Notes under the pieces: model-generated
What the model saw: only the letters and a program-made list of their open reading frames with translations
Told to the model about the DNA's origin: nothing
Database searches by the model: none
Translations under genes and position numbers: made by a program
Source of the DNA: Aporrectodea caliginosa
Taxonomy: Eukaryota; Annelida; Clitellata; Crassiclitellata; Lumbricidae
Direction of reading: 5' to 3'
NCBI GenBank assembly: GCA_020284085.1
Contig: JACEVL010000946.1
Coordinates: 342,001-406,000 of the forward strand
Length of the DNA: 64,000 nt
In this document: positions 23,202 to 36,900 of the stretch, piece after piece
Layout: the number at the start of each line of letters is the position of its first letter
How positions within the stretch are numbered: position 1 is the stretch's first letter

Positions 23202-24009
23202 GTGAATGATGAAACACGTAGATTTAGACAGCAGATACAGGGCCACAAACTACACTAAAATGTATGTAAGGCCGATTGAGATTGCAGCAATTTTCCGTGG
23301 GTTAAACCCCTCATCCCAAGGGTACCCATCCCCAAACCCCACTACATCTGGGTGACTCCCGGAGTTGCCTCCTCTTGAATTTAAGTCTGGCTACGCCACT
23401 GGGTCTCCTCTTGAATTTAAGTCTCGCTACGTGCCTGCTCCTCTCCTATAGATTTATTCAATATTGCATCGAGCCACGACATGAATTGGTCAATTGGCTT
23501 CCTTTCGGCCGTCTGGAATTTTCCGCTCCCAGTAATTTCATGTTTCCCCCTCAGTCATTTGTCAGGTCTATCAATGCACATTGAGCAGGCAGCGTAATCA
23601 GCGAGGTCTGCCTAGATCTAGCCAATGTAACTGTATAGCAAAAGACTAGGCTGTTATGCCAACTTCAACGACCTTTGCTGCTATAAGATGTTAACCTCTG
23701 GACCAATCCAGCTGTTACCCTGTACTGTATGAGGTGTCATTGCCCTAGAGTTACTAGAAATGACTGTCAAATTTCTCGCGCGTGTCTTATGGAACTCGGC
23801 CAGCAGACCTTTACACGGGGAACTAGCAAATAGTCGTTATGTTGCGTTCATTTTTTAAGCGAACAACTCAGAGGGTAGTGCAAAACACTACTGAGAGTTA
23901 AGTAAGGTTAGGCCTAAACACTACGAAACGCTTGTACAACGTGATCGTTAAAGTGCTTAGAGATCGCTAGGTTCGGTATAGGCTATAGCCTACTTGTTTA
24001 TTTTTAATG
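23202..24009 (+). other. Duplicated intergenic block upstream of copy C
   Basis: From about 23440 it matches 12380-13079. 23370-23440 repeats TCCTCTTGAATTTAAGTCT twice, next to a TACGCCACTG MITE end. No gene seen. Confidence 0.6.
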
Positions 24010-24337
24010 CTGAAGGTCTTAATCCAGATTTCTTCGTTGTCGAGTTTGCTTTTGGCTTTCCTATTAGTATCCTCGACCTTCCAATTCTCGACCTAAACGA
24101 CACCTACCTTGACATCTACTCTGCCCCCTGTGATCCTCTGGAAACCGAACTCGGATCTCCTTCGGGCGACCCTTTGGACAATCCTTCGGAATCAACGCCT
24201 CGCTCGTGAATAAGCTGATGCCCTGCGTTTGGCTTTAGAGTTCCGAGTGGCACTTTAGAAGTTCGGAGATTACGATTACGAAGTTTACGTTCTACTTGTT
24301 AAAACGGAAGCAAAACCTTCGTCAAGTCACAGAAAAT
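24010..24337 (+). other. Putative 5'UTR exon of copy C
   Basis: Counterpart of 13080-13408, ending at the donor AAAAT|GTAAGTTG. The acceptor at 24982 directly precedes the ATG, giving a 0.65-kb first intron. In copy B the same intron is 1.85 kb because of an LTR-like insertion. Confidence 0.4.
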
Positions 24338-24539
24338 GTAAGTTGCAAATTGTCTTGGATAAAAAAATTATCGGTCAACGAAATTAACTTTTTACTTATA
24401 AACCCGTTATGGTTAGGCGGAGCCTACTGAATTTTTATTTAGGTACTAGGCCCTAGGTCTACTTAGTTGCAATAAGGCTAGGCGAAATTGCCTAGGCCTA
24501 CAGACGAAGCAGCTATCATATTAAGACGAGTTACCCAAA

Positions 24540-24879
24540 TTTTGCTTAGAGGTTCGAAAGGCCTTGAAGAATGGTTGCATTCAGCTTCATGAATACACGA
24601 CGCTCCAAAGTCACAGAGATGAGATTTCGTTTTCCACTACCCCCAAATAGCCCTAGCTAACACTGAACACTCTTTCACAATACGTTCTCATGTTTGTCGA
24701 TACTGACACCTTTTATTTTTTGTGACTAAAATAACGATGAACTTTCCTTGGTGTTATTTTCGCTTTATTTATAGCTAATGGTTTTTTATTTACATTTAAC
24801 TTAATTCTAGTTATCGTGAACTAAAAGTTTTCGTTGGCGAACTTTTTCGTTACCGTTATCGTTAACGAGAATCACACTG
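24540..24879 (+). mobile_element. hAT-like MITE end upstream of copy C
   Basis: Paralogue of 14780-15148, ending GTTAACGAGAATCACACTG, same position relative to exon 1. Confidence 0.55.
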
Positions 24880-24982
24880 ATGTGACGTGAGCGCTAACCA
24901 TTGTAGCTATACCCTCGGGACCATTGACAGAACCAGCGTGACCAGGCTTTAAGTTTAAACCTGCTTTGGTCATTTCTCTCAG

Positions 24983-27900
24983 ATGCCACTGACAGAATGT
25001 CATGAAACAGAGACTGCTGTATGCCGAAGTCAGCATCCCTTCACAGATGGAGAAGTAGCTATTGCAGAACTGAATTATACCACGAAGGAAGAGGAAGCCG
25101 CTCAGGATAAAGTACATGAAAGCAATGTTCCTTTTGATCGAGGATGGGCCTGGATGGTAGTTCTAGGTATTTGGCTTTCAAAAACAGTGACATCATAATT
25201 TGCATCACTATTTTTTAAAGAGTGGTGCTATATTAATAGACACAATTTTAGAAAAATAGACTTTTTTACGTTTTTACTTGAAGTAGGCTAAGTGAAATCA
25301 TTATTTATAAGAGGTCGTTGAGTGTAATCCCTATGGAACAAAGCGAGCCATAGTTCTTAATAAAAATTATAATAACTATAAATATAACAATAATAAAAAC
25401 AATAATTATTAGGCCCTAGTTATTATTAGTTATTATTATTATTGTTATTGTTGATACTCATGTCATTTTTACCACAGGTGGAAAGATAATAGGTCTATTC
25501 ATATACTTCGACCCAATGTTAGCATAGTAAACTAAAGGAATATAAAAATGGTTTTTCAATTTAGTAATAGTTATAGTTAAACTTATAAACCAGTTTAACA
25601 AGCCTATTGTACCGTTCTTCTGTATGTAAGAATTGTTTTAATAGCGAATTTTTTAAGGTTTTCCTGTTTGTTGCAGGTGCTTTCATTGTGAATTTCCTAG
25701 TCATAGGAACGATAAATGCTTCCTCGGGAATTCTGTTGACAGAATTTCAGGCCGAATATGAATCCTCTTCCAGTCAAGTTATGGGCGTTATTGGTCTGAC
25801 ACACACCCTGAGAGGTCTGCTAGGTAGGGACCTTCTTGTTTACAGAAAGATGGTATTATATAGGCCTATGTAAACAAAGAGATAGGCTACAGCAATACAT
25901 TAGTGCACGCATATGTAGGCCTACATTTGGGTACATAATAATTGATGTTCTAATGTATACACATATATGTACAGACATTCATGCATACAGGCATCATACA
26001 AGCATGCACCCATGCATATGCATGCGTATGTACTATGTATCCTACATACATACTGGTACATACAAATATACATGCATACAGGTCACATACATTAATTATT
26101 CACACATTTTTATTATTATTATTTTCTGACTAGCAAAAATAATTACAAGCCTATGTTACCAGTGATAATTTGTTGTATTCAACCGCAGGGTTGCGCCTGT
26201 TTCTAAACTACATTTAATTATTTTTTAAATAATTCCAGGCGTATGTTGCTAGTGATAATTTTTAAAACATTTTTGAATTCAAAAGCCGCAAATGTTATGA
26301 CTCTGCCATGATTCTGCCATCCAGCTGTGGCAGCCTTTAACTTTAAGCAGGTTCACGTTGCGACACCTAAGTTGCATGGGAATTAACTAAAATAAAAATC
26401 CAATAACTATAACTATAACTATAAATAAAAAAATAATACTAACCATAACTATAACTAAAATAAAAAACCATTAACTATAACAGTAACTATAACTAAAATA
26501 AAATCTGTAAGGAGAATCACACTGACCGATAGAGTATAAACCAAACCGATAGTGTACGGAGTTAGTCTGGTGCTGCGTTGCGTGTCCGCATCTTTACACC
26601 CTTCTCGAGGTGCTAAACTCGAGCGCCCTGGTTGACTAGACCAGGCGCCTTTCTCTGGACCGGGGTTTGTCAGTCCCCATTCGACAGAAGGCTCGACAGT
26701 ATTACTTGATCTATTTATCAGCGTGGATCCTACTGCGATGTCCTTAGCTTCATTTAGGGCGTGGTAATTAACCTTAGGCAGGCCTTGAAGCCTAGCACTT
26801 CTCCTTGGGAGGAAAGTTACCACCCCGTCACTTTCCCTAGGGTCATCCGCAGCTCCATCGACCTGATACCTTGCTTTTGACGAGTGGCCCGAGTCAGGCG
26901 CGATAGAAGTGCTTTCTATAACCTGCGATTCTACCAGGTCAGGGTTCAAACAGTGGTCCAGTCTTCCTACATCTCTCTCCCTTTCTATTTCGTTTAGGCG
27001 ATTGAACACTGAAGTCATCGTCTCATGCTGTCTCTGGTCTGTCTCTAACTGTTTCTGTGTTGTCGCATGCAGTTGTCTAATGAAATCTAAGATCAGTTCA
27101 TCAGTCCGTCCTTGTCTCTGATCCATTCGTTCAAACTGATAATCCATTTTGTCCAACACGTCAGTCATTAACAAATTATCAGACATTAGTGAGTCTCCTC
27201 TACATGAGTCTAAAACTATCCTCCTTCCTTCGTCCTCTTCTTCCTCAACAATCCTAGGATTAACGGAAGCTTCTGACATTTTGATAGTTTATTACTACAA
27301 GCAGTTATAATTCGTCACTACACAATATCAGTTTAAAAACACTCTATGATTATTTATGCAATCAATCACCATCATCATTCAAACAGAATCCGCGAATACG
27401 TCTATTCCACTATTTTATCTAATGTCTTACCCCGTTATCAGCACATAGGGACTCTCGGGCCTCCTATTACTAATGATCAGACGAAGTTCCTCAATGGCAC
27501 ACAGCGTTACTGCTCAACAGGAGGTAGCGTAGCGGTGCGCGGCCTCAATCTGAATATCCTCGCTGGCGTCAAGCGGTTGCAGCGGCGTCGATCCCAGAGC
27601 TTTACCGAAGAAATCCGTTCGTCGGTTCCAATCCTCCTCGACTTGTTCGACCTCGGTTCCAAGTTCCATCAATCGTTACCTATCGTAATTCTACCAATAA
27701 TTCGCACTTAGTAACACTTTTCAATACAATTAACGAAACTCTTCACAGCATCACGAGTTACGGGCCCAGCTACTTGTTCATGACGGCATTTCCATCGTCT
27801 TCATCCAGTGCTGCGTCAAATCGTTCCCTCGTCTCGTTTAGACGGCATTTCACGACTCGGCGATCCTCCAACGGACTTTTCACTGGCAGTACTTTCTCTC

Positions 27901-30900
27901 CAACAGCTTCTTCGGACTGGGCCTCGAGTTTGCGCGTTTTGCCCTTGTATAGACCAAAACCCTCGATGCGACATAGCTCTCTTCCCAATGGCTACGGCTG
28001 CATCATGCTTTGCACACGGCTCGGAGGTATTTCTCCCCTACCCTATATCTGCTGCCCTTAAGTCTGCATAACTTCCTCAAGCCTGGATAACTTCCTTAAG
28101 CCTGGATAATTATGTAGCTGCTGAATTACTCAGCATCCCTTTCGCTAGACGGGTTGTGGGCCGTTCTACGGTCTCACAATAGAGTACAAGCCACACGGAT
28201 AGAGTACAAGCCAAACCCATAGAGTACACGCCAAACCGTTAGAGTACACGCCAAACCGTTAGAGTAGAAGCCAAACCGATAGAGTACAAGCCAAACCGAT
28301 AGAGTACAAGCCAAACCCATAGAGTACAAGCCAAACCGATAGAGTACAAGTCAAACCGATAGAGTACAAGCCAAACCGATAGAGTACAAGCCAAACCGAT
28401 AGAGTACAAGCCAAACCGATAGAGTACAAGCCAAACCGATGGAGTACACAAACCGATAGAGTACAAGCCAAACCGATAGAGTACAAGCCAAAACCGATGG
28501 AGTACACGCCAAACCGATAGAGTACAAGCCAAACCGATAGAGTACACGCCAAACCGATAGAGTACAAGTCAAACCGATAGAGTACACGCCAAACCGATAG
28601 AGTACAAGCCAAACCGATAGAGTACAAGCCAAACGGATAGAGTACAAGTCAAACCGATAGAGTACAAGCCAAACCGATAGAGTACAGCCACACCGATAGA
28701 GTACAAGTCAAACCGATAGAGTACACGCCAAACCGATAGAGTACAAGTCAAACCGATAGAGTACACGCCAAACCGATTGAGTACAAGCCAAACCGATAGA
28801 GTACAAGCCAAACCGATAGAGTACAAGCCAAACCGATAGAGTACACGTCAAACCGATAGAGTACAAGCCAAACCGATAGAGTACAAGCCAAACCGATAGA
28901 GTACAAGTCAAACCGGATAGAGTACAAGCCAAACCGATAGAGTACAAGCCAAACCGATAGAGTACACGCCAAACCGATAGAGTACAAGCCAAACCGATAG
29001 AGTACAAGCCAAAAGGATAGAGTACAAGTCAAACCGATAGAGTACAAGCCAAACCGATAGAGTACAAGCCAAACCGATAGAGTACAAGTCAAACCGATAG
29101 AGTACAAGCCACACCTATAGAGTACAAGCCAAACCGGTAGAGTACAAGTCAAACCGATAGAGTACAAGCCACACCGATAGAGTACAAGCCAAACCGATAG
29201 AGTACAAGCCAAACCGGTAGAGTACAAGTCAAACCGATAGAGTACACGCCAAACCGATAGAGTAGTAGTCAAACCGATAGAAACCGGTAGAGTACAAGTC
29301 AAACCGATAGAGTACACGTCAAACCGATAGAGTACAAGCCAAACCGATAGAGTACAAGTCAAACCGATAGAGTACACGCCAAACCGATAGAGTATAAGTC
29401 AAACCGATAGAGTACACGCCAAACCGGTAGAGTACAAGCCAAACCGATAGAGTACATGCCAAACCGATAGAGTGCACGCCAAACCGATAGAGTACACGCC
29501 AAACCGGATAGAGTACAAGTCAAACCGATAGAGTACACGCCAAACCGATAGAGTACAAGCCAAACCAGATAGAGTACAGAGACCACGCCAAACCGATAGA
29601 GTACAAGTCAAACCGATAGAGTACACGCCAAACCGGTAGAGTACAAGTCAAACCGATAGAGTACACGCCAAACCGATAGAGTACAAGCCAAACCGATAGA
29701 GTACAGCCAAACACCGATAGAGTACAAGCCAAACCGATAGAGTACAAGCCAAACCGGTAGAGTACAAGTCAAACCGATAGAGTACAAGCCAAACCGATAG
29801 AGTACAAGCCAAACCGATAGAGTACAAGCCACACCGATAGAGTACACGCCAAACCGGTAGAGTACAAGTCAAACCGATAGAGTACAAGTCAAACCGATAG
29901 AGTACACGCCAAACCGGTAGAGTACAAGTCAAACCGATAGAGTACACGCCAAACCGATAGAGTACAAGCCAAACCGATAGAGTACAAGTCAAACCGATAG
30001 AGTACACGTCACACCGATAGAGTACAAGCAAACCGATAGAGTACAAGTCAAACCGATAGAGTACAAGCCAAACCGGTAGAGTACAAGCCAAACCGATAGA
30101 GTACAAGTCAAACCGATAGAGTACAAGCCAAACCGATAGAGTACAAGTCAAACCGATAGAGTACACGCCAAACCGATAGAGTACAAGCCACACCGATAGA
30201 GTACAAGTCAAACCGATAGAGTACAAGCCAAACCGATAGAGTACACGCCACACCGATAGAGTACAAGCCACACCGGTAGAGTACAAGCCAAACCGATAGA
30301 GTACACGCCAAACCGATAGAGTACAAGCCAAACCGATAGAGTACACGCCAAACCGGTAGAGTACAAGTCAAACCGATAGAGTACACGCCACACCGATAGA
30401 GTACACGCCAAACCGATAGAGTACAAGCCAAACCGGTAGAGTACAACACGCCAAACCGATAGAGTATAAGCCAAACGGATAGAGTACAAGCCACACCGAT
30501 AGAGTACAAGTCAAACCGATAGAGTACAACGCCAATACACCGGTAGAGTACAAGCCAAACCGATAGAGTACAAGCCAAACCGGTAGAGTACAAGTCAAAC
30601 CGATAGAGTACAAGCTAAACCGATAGAGTACAAGTCAAACCCATAGAGTACAACAACACCGATAGAGTACAAGTCAAACCGATAGAGTACAAGCCAAACC
30701 GATAGAGTACAAGTCAAACCCATAGAGTACAAGCCAAACCGATAGAGTACAAGTCCAAACCGATAGAGTACAAGCCAAACCGATAGAGTACACGTCAAAC
30801 CGATAGAGTACAAGCCAAACCGATAGAGTACAAGTCAAACCGATAGAGTACAAGTCAAACCGATAGAGTACACGTCAAACCGATAGAGTACAAGCCAAAA

Positions 30901-33900
30901 CCGATAGAGTACACGTCAAATCGATAGAGTACAAGCCAAACCGATAGAGTACAAGTCAAACCGATAGAGTACACATCAAACCGATAGAGTACAAGCTAAA
31001 ACCGATAGAGTACACGCCAAACCGATAGAGTACATGCTCAAACCGATAGAGTACACGCCACACCGGTAGAGTACAAGTCAAACCGATAGAGTACACGGCA
31101 AAACCGATAGAGTACAAGTCAAACCGATAGAGTACACGCCAAACCGATAGAGTACAAGCCAAACCGATAGAGTACAGCAAAACGATAGAGTACAATTTTC
31201 AAACCCATAGAGTACAAGCCAAAACCGATAGAGTACAAGTCAAACCGATAGAGTACATCGCCAAACCGATAGAGTACACGCCAAACCGATAGAGTACAAG
31301 CCAAACCGATAGAGTACAAGCCAAACCGATAGAGTACAAGCCAAACCGATAGAGTACAAGCCAAACCGATAGAGTACAAGCCAAACCGATAGAGTACACG
31401 CCAAACCGATAGAGTACAAGCCAAACCGATAGAGTACACGCCACACCGATAGAGTACAAGCCAAACCGATAGAGTACAAGCCAAACCGGTAGAGTACAAG
31501 TCAAACTGATAGAGTAGCAGGCCAAACCGATAGAGTACAAGCCAAACCGATAGAGTACACGCCAAACCGATATAGAGTACAAGCCAAACCGATAGAGTAC
31601 AGGCCAAACCGATAGAGTACAAGTCAAACCGATAGAGTACAAGTCAAACAAACCGATAGAGTAGAGTACAAGCCAAACCGATAGAGTACACACCAAACAA
31701 ACCGATAGAGTACAAGCCAACCCGATAGAGTACAAGTCAAACCGATAGAGTACAAGTCAAACCGATAGAGTACAAGCCAAACCGATAGAGTACAAGTCAA
31801 ACCGATAGAGTACAAGCTAAACCGATAGAGTACAAGCCAAACCCATAGAGTACAAGTCGCCGATAGAGTACAAGTCAAACCGATAGAGTACAAGCTAAGC
31901 CGATAGAGTACACGTCAAACCGATAGAGTATAAGCCAAACCGATAGAGTACAAGTCAAACCGATAGAGTACACACCAAACCTATAGAGTACAAGCCAAAC
32001 CGATAGAGTACACGCCAAACCGATAGAGTACAAGCCAAACCGATAGAGTACACGCCAAACCGATAGAGTACAAGTCAAACCGATAGAGTACACGCCAAAC
32101 CGGTAGAGTACAAGTCAAACCGATAGAGTACAAACTAAAACCGATAGAGTACAAGCCAAACCGATAGAGTACATGCCACACCGATAGAGTACATCGTCAA
32201 ACCGATAGAGTACATGCCAAACCGATAGAGTACAAGTCAAACCGATAGAGTACACGCCAAACCGATAGAGTACAAGCTAAACCGATAGAGTACTAACTAA
32301 CCCGATAGAGTACAAGTCAAACCGATAGAGTGCTAAGTCAAACCGATAGAGTACAAATCAAACCGATAGAGTACAAGCCAAACCGATAGAGTACAAGCCA
32401 AACCGATAGAGTACACGCCAAACCGGATAGAGCACAAGCCAAACCGATAGAGTACACGCCAAACCGGTAGAGTACAAGGCAAACCGATAGAGTACAGCAA
32501 CACCGGTAGGGTACAAGGCAAACCGATAGAGTACAGCCAACACCGGTAGAGTACAAGGCAAACCAAACCAACACCGATAGAGTACAAGCCAAACCGGTAG
32601 AGTACAAGCCAAACCGATAGAGTACAAGCCAAACCGATAGAGTACAAGCCAAACCGATAGAGTACAACGCCAAAACCGATAGAGTACAAGGCAAAACCGA
32701 TAGAGTACAGTCAAACCGATTGAGTACACACGGATAGAGTATAAGCCAAACCGATAGAGCAATGCTTTCAAAACCGGTAGAGTACAAGTCAATCTGATAA
32801 AGTACACGCCACACCGATATAGTACAAGCCAAACCGATAGAGTACACGCCAAACCGATAGAGTACAAGTCAAACCGATTGAGTACACGCCAAACGGATAG
32901 AGTATAAGCCAAACCGATAGAGTACAAGACACAAGGAGAGAATACACGCCACACCCTCGATAGAGTACAAGTCAAACCGGTAGAGTACGTTAAACTATAG
33001 AGTAACCAAAAGTCAAACTGATAGAGTCCACGCCAAAACCGGTAGAGTATAAGTCAAACTGATAGAGTACAAGCCAAACCGATAGAGTACAAGCCAAACC
33101 GATAGAGTACAAGCCAAACCGATAGAGTACAGCCAAACCAAACCGATAGAGTACAGCCCAAACCGATAGAGTACAAGCCAAACCGATAGAGTACAAGCCA
33201 AACCGATAGAGTACAAGCCAAACCGATAGAGTACAAGCCAAACCGATAGAGTACAAGCCAAACCGATAGAGTACAAGCCAAACCGATAGAGTACAAGCCA
33301 AACCGATAGAGTACAAGCAAACCCGATAGAGTACAAGCCAAACCGATAGAGTACAAGCCAAACCGATAGAGTACAAGCCAAACCGATAGAGTACAAGCCA
33401 AACCGATAGAGTACAAGCCAAACCGATAGAGTACAAGCCAAACCGATAGAGTACAAGCCAAACCGATAGAGTACAAGCCAAACCGATAGAGTACAAGCCA
33501 AACCGATAGAGTACAAGCCAAACCGATAGAGTACAAGCCAAACCGATAGAGTACAAGCCAAACCGATAGAGTACAAGCCAAACCGATAGAGTACAAGCCA
33601 AACCGATAGAGTACAAGCCAAAACCGATAGAGTACAAGCCAAACCGATAGAGTACAAGCCAAACCGATAGAGTACAGAGCCAAACCGATAGAGTACAAGC
33701 CAAACCGATAGAGTACAAGCCAAAAACCGATAGAGTACAAGATAGAAACCGAAACCGATAGAGTACAAGCCAAACCGATAGAGTACAAGCCAAACCGATA
33801 GAGTACAAGCCAAACCGATAGAGTACAAGCCAAACCGATAGAGTACAAGCCAAACCGATAGAGTACAAGCCAAACCGATAGAGTACAAGCCAAACCGATA

Positions 33901-36900
33901 GAGTACAAGCCAAACCGATAGAGTACAAGCCAAACCGATAGAGAGTACAAGCCAAACCGATAGAGTACAGCCAAACCGATAGAGTACAAGCCAAACCGAT
34001 AGAGTACAAGCCAAACCGATAGAGTACAAGCCAAACCGATAGAGTACAAGCCAAACCGATAGAGTACAAGCCAAACCGATAGAGTACAAGCCAAACCGAT
34101 AGAGTACAAGCCAAACCGATAGAGTACAAGCCAAACCGATAGAGTACAAGCCAAACCGATAGAGTACAAGCCAAACCGATAGAGTACAAGCCAAACCGAT
34201 AGAGTACAAGCCAAACCGATAGAGTACAAGCCAAACCGATAGAGTACAAGCCAAACCGATAGAGTACAAGCCAAACCGATAGAGTACAAGCCAAACCGAT
34301 ATAGAGTACAAGCCAAACCGATAGAGTACAAGCCAAACCGATAGAGTACAAGCCAAACCGATAGAGTACAAACCAATAGAGTACAAGCCAAACCGATAGA
34401 GTACAAGCCAAACCGATAGAGTACAAGCCAAACCGATAGAGTACAAGCCAAACCGATAGAGTACAAGCCAAACCGATAGAGTACAAGCCAAACCGATAGA
34501 GTACAAGCCAAACCGATAGAGTACAAGCCAAACCGATAGAGTACAAGCCAAAAACCGATAGAGTACAAGCCAAACCGATAGAGTACAAGCCAAACCGATA
34601 GAGTACAAGCCAAACCGATAGAGTACAAGCCAAACCGATAGAGTACAAGCCAAACCGATAGAGTACAAGCCAAACCGATAGAGTACAAGCCAAACCGATA
34701 GAGTACAAGCCAAACCGATAGAGTACAAGCCAAACCGATAGAGTACAAGCCAAACCGATAGAGTACAAGCCAAACCGATAGAGTACAAGCCAAACCGATA
34801 GAGTACAAGCCAAACCGATAGAGTACAAGCCAAACCGATAGAGTACAAGCCAAACCGATAGAGTACAAGCCAAACCGATAGAGTACAAGCCAAACCGATA
34901 GAGTACAAGCCAAACCGATAGAGTACAAGCCAAACCGATAGAGTACAAGCCAAACCGATAGAGTACAAGCCAAACCGATAGAGTACAAGCCAAAACCGAT
35001 AGAGTACAAGCCAAACCGATAGAGTACAAGCCAAACCGATAGAGTACAAGCCAAAACCGATAGAGTACAAGGCAAACCGATAGAGTACAAGCCAAACCGG
35101 TAGAGTACAAGTCAATCTGATAAAGTACACCACACCGATATAGTACAAGCCAAACCGAGAGTACACGCCAAACCGGTAGAGTACAAGTCAAACCGATAGA
35201 GTATGCCAAACCGATAGAGTACAGGCCAAACCGATAGAGTACACACCAAACAAACCGGATAGAGTACATGCCAAACCAATAGAGTACACACGAAACCGAT
35301 AGAGTACAGGGCCAAACTGATAGAGTACAAGTCAAACCGATAGAGTACAACACCGGTAGAGTACAAGCCAACCCGATAGAGTACAAGTTAAACAAATAGA
35401 GTACAAGTCAAACCCACAGAGTACAAGCTACCGATAGAGTACACGTCAAACCGATAGAGTACATGCCAAACCGATAGAGTACACAAGCCAAACCGATAGA
35501 GTACAAGCCACAACCGATAGAGTACACAAGCCAAACCGATAGAGTAGGAGCCAAACCGATAGAGTACAAGCCAAACCGATAGAGCACAAGCCAAACCGAT
35601 AGAGTACAAGCCAAACCGATAGAGTACCAGCCAAACTTATTAGAGTACAAGCCAAACCGATAGAGCACACAGCCAGAAACCGATAGAGTACCAGCACAAA
35701 ACTGAATAGAGTAGCCAACGCCATGCAGCCAAAACTGAGAGCGCAAAGTCAAAACCGATAGAGCAAGGCAACCAGATAGAGTGCCAGTTGAAACCTGATA
35801 AAGTGCACAAACCGATAGAGTACAAGCCAAACCGATAGAGTAGGAAACACACAGGTAGAGTACACGTCAAACCGTTAGAGTACACACCGAAGCCGATATG
35901 GGCACGTAAGCAAAGTACATATGAAAGTACCAGCCAAACAGATAGAGTACACAAGCCAAACCGATAGAGTACCAGCCAAACCGATAGAGTAAGACAAGCC
36001 AAAACCGATAGAGTACAAGCCAAAACCGATAGAGTACAAGCCAAACTGATAGAGTACAAGCCAGCCAAACCGATAGAGTACAAGCCAAAACCGATAGAGT
36101 ACAAGCCAAACCGATAGAGTACGAGCCAAACCGATAGAGTACAAGCCAAACAAATAGAGTACAAGCCAAAACGATAGAGTACAAGCCAAAACCGATAGAG
36201 TACAAGCCAAACCGTGTAGAGTACAAGCCACCGGTAGGGAGCAAGGCAAACCGATAGAGTACCAGCAAAACCGATAGAGTACAAGCCAAACCGATAGAGT
36301 ACAAGCCAAAACCGGTAGAGTACAAGCCAAACTGATAGAGTACACGCCAAACCGATAGAGTACAAGCCAAACCGATAGAGTACAAGCCAAACCGATAGAG
36401 TACAAGCCAAACCGATAGAGTACAAGCCAAACCGATAGAGTACAAGCCAAACCGATAGAGTACAAGCCAAACCGATAGAGTACAAGCCAAACCGATAGAG
36501 TACAAGCCAAAACTGATAGAGTACAAGCCAAACTGATAGAGTACAAGCCAAACTCGGATAGAGTAACGTAAGCCAAACCGGATAGAGTACAAGCCGCCAA
36601 ACTGATAGAGTACAAGCCAAACGGATAGAGTACAAGCCAAACTGATAGAGTACAAGCCAAACCGATAGAGTACACGCTAAACCGATAGAGTACAAGCCAA
36701 ACCGATAGAGTACAAGCCAGCTAAACCGATAGAGTATAAGCCAAACCGATAGAGTACAAGCCAAACCGATAGAGTACATGCCACACCGATAGAGTACAAG
36801 CCAAACCGATAGAGTACAAGCAAAACCGATAGAGTAGGAACGAGTCCAAACCGATAGAGTACAAGCCAAACCGATAGAGTACAAGCCAAACCGATAGAGT

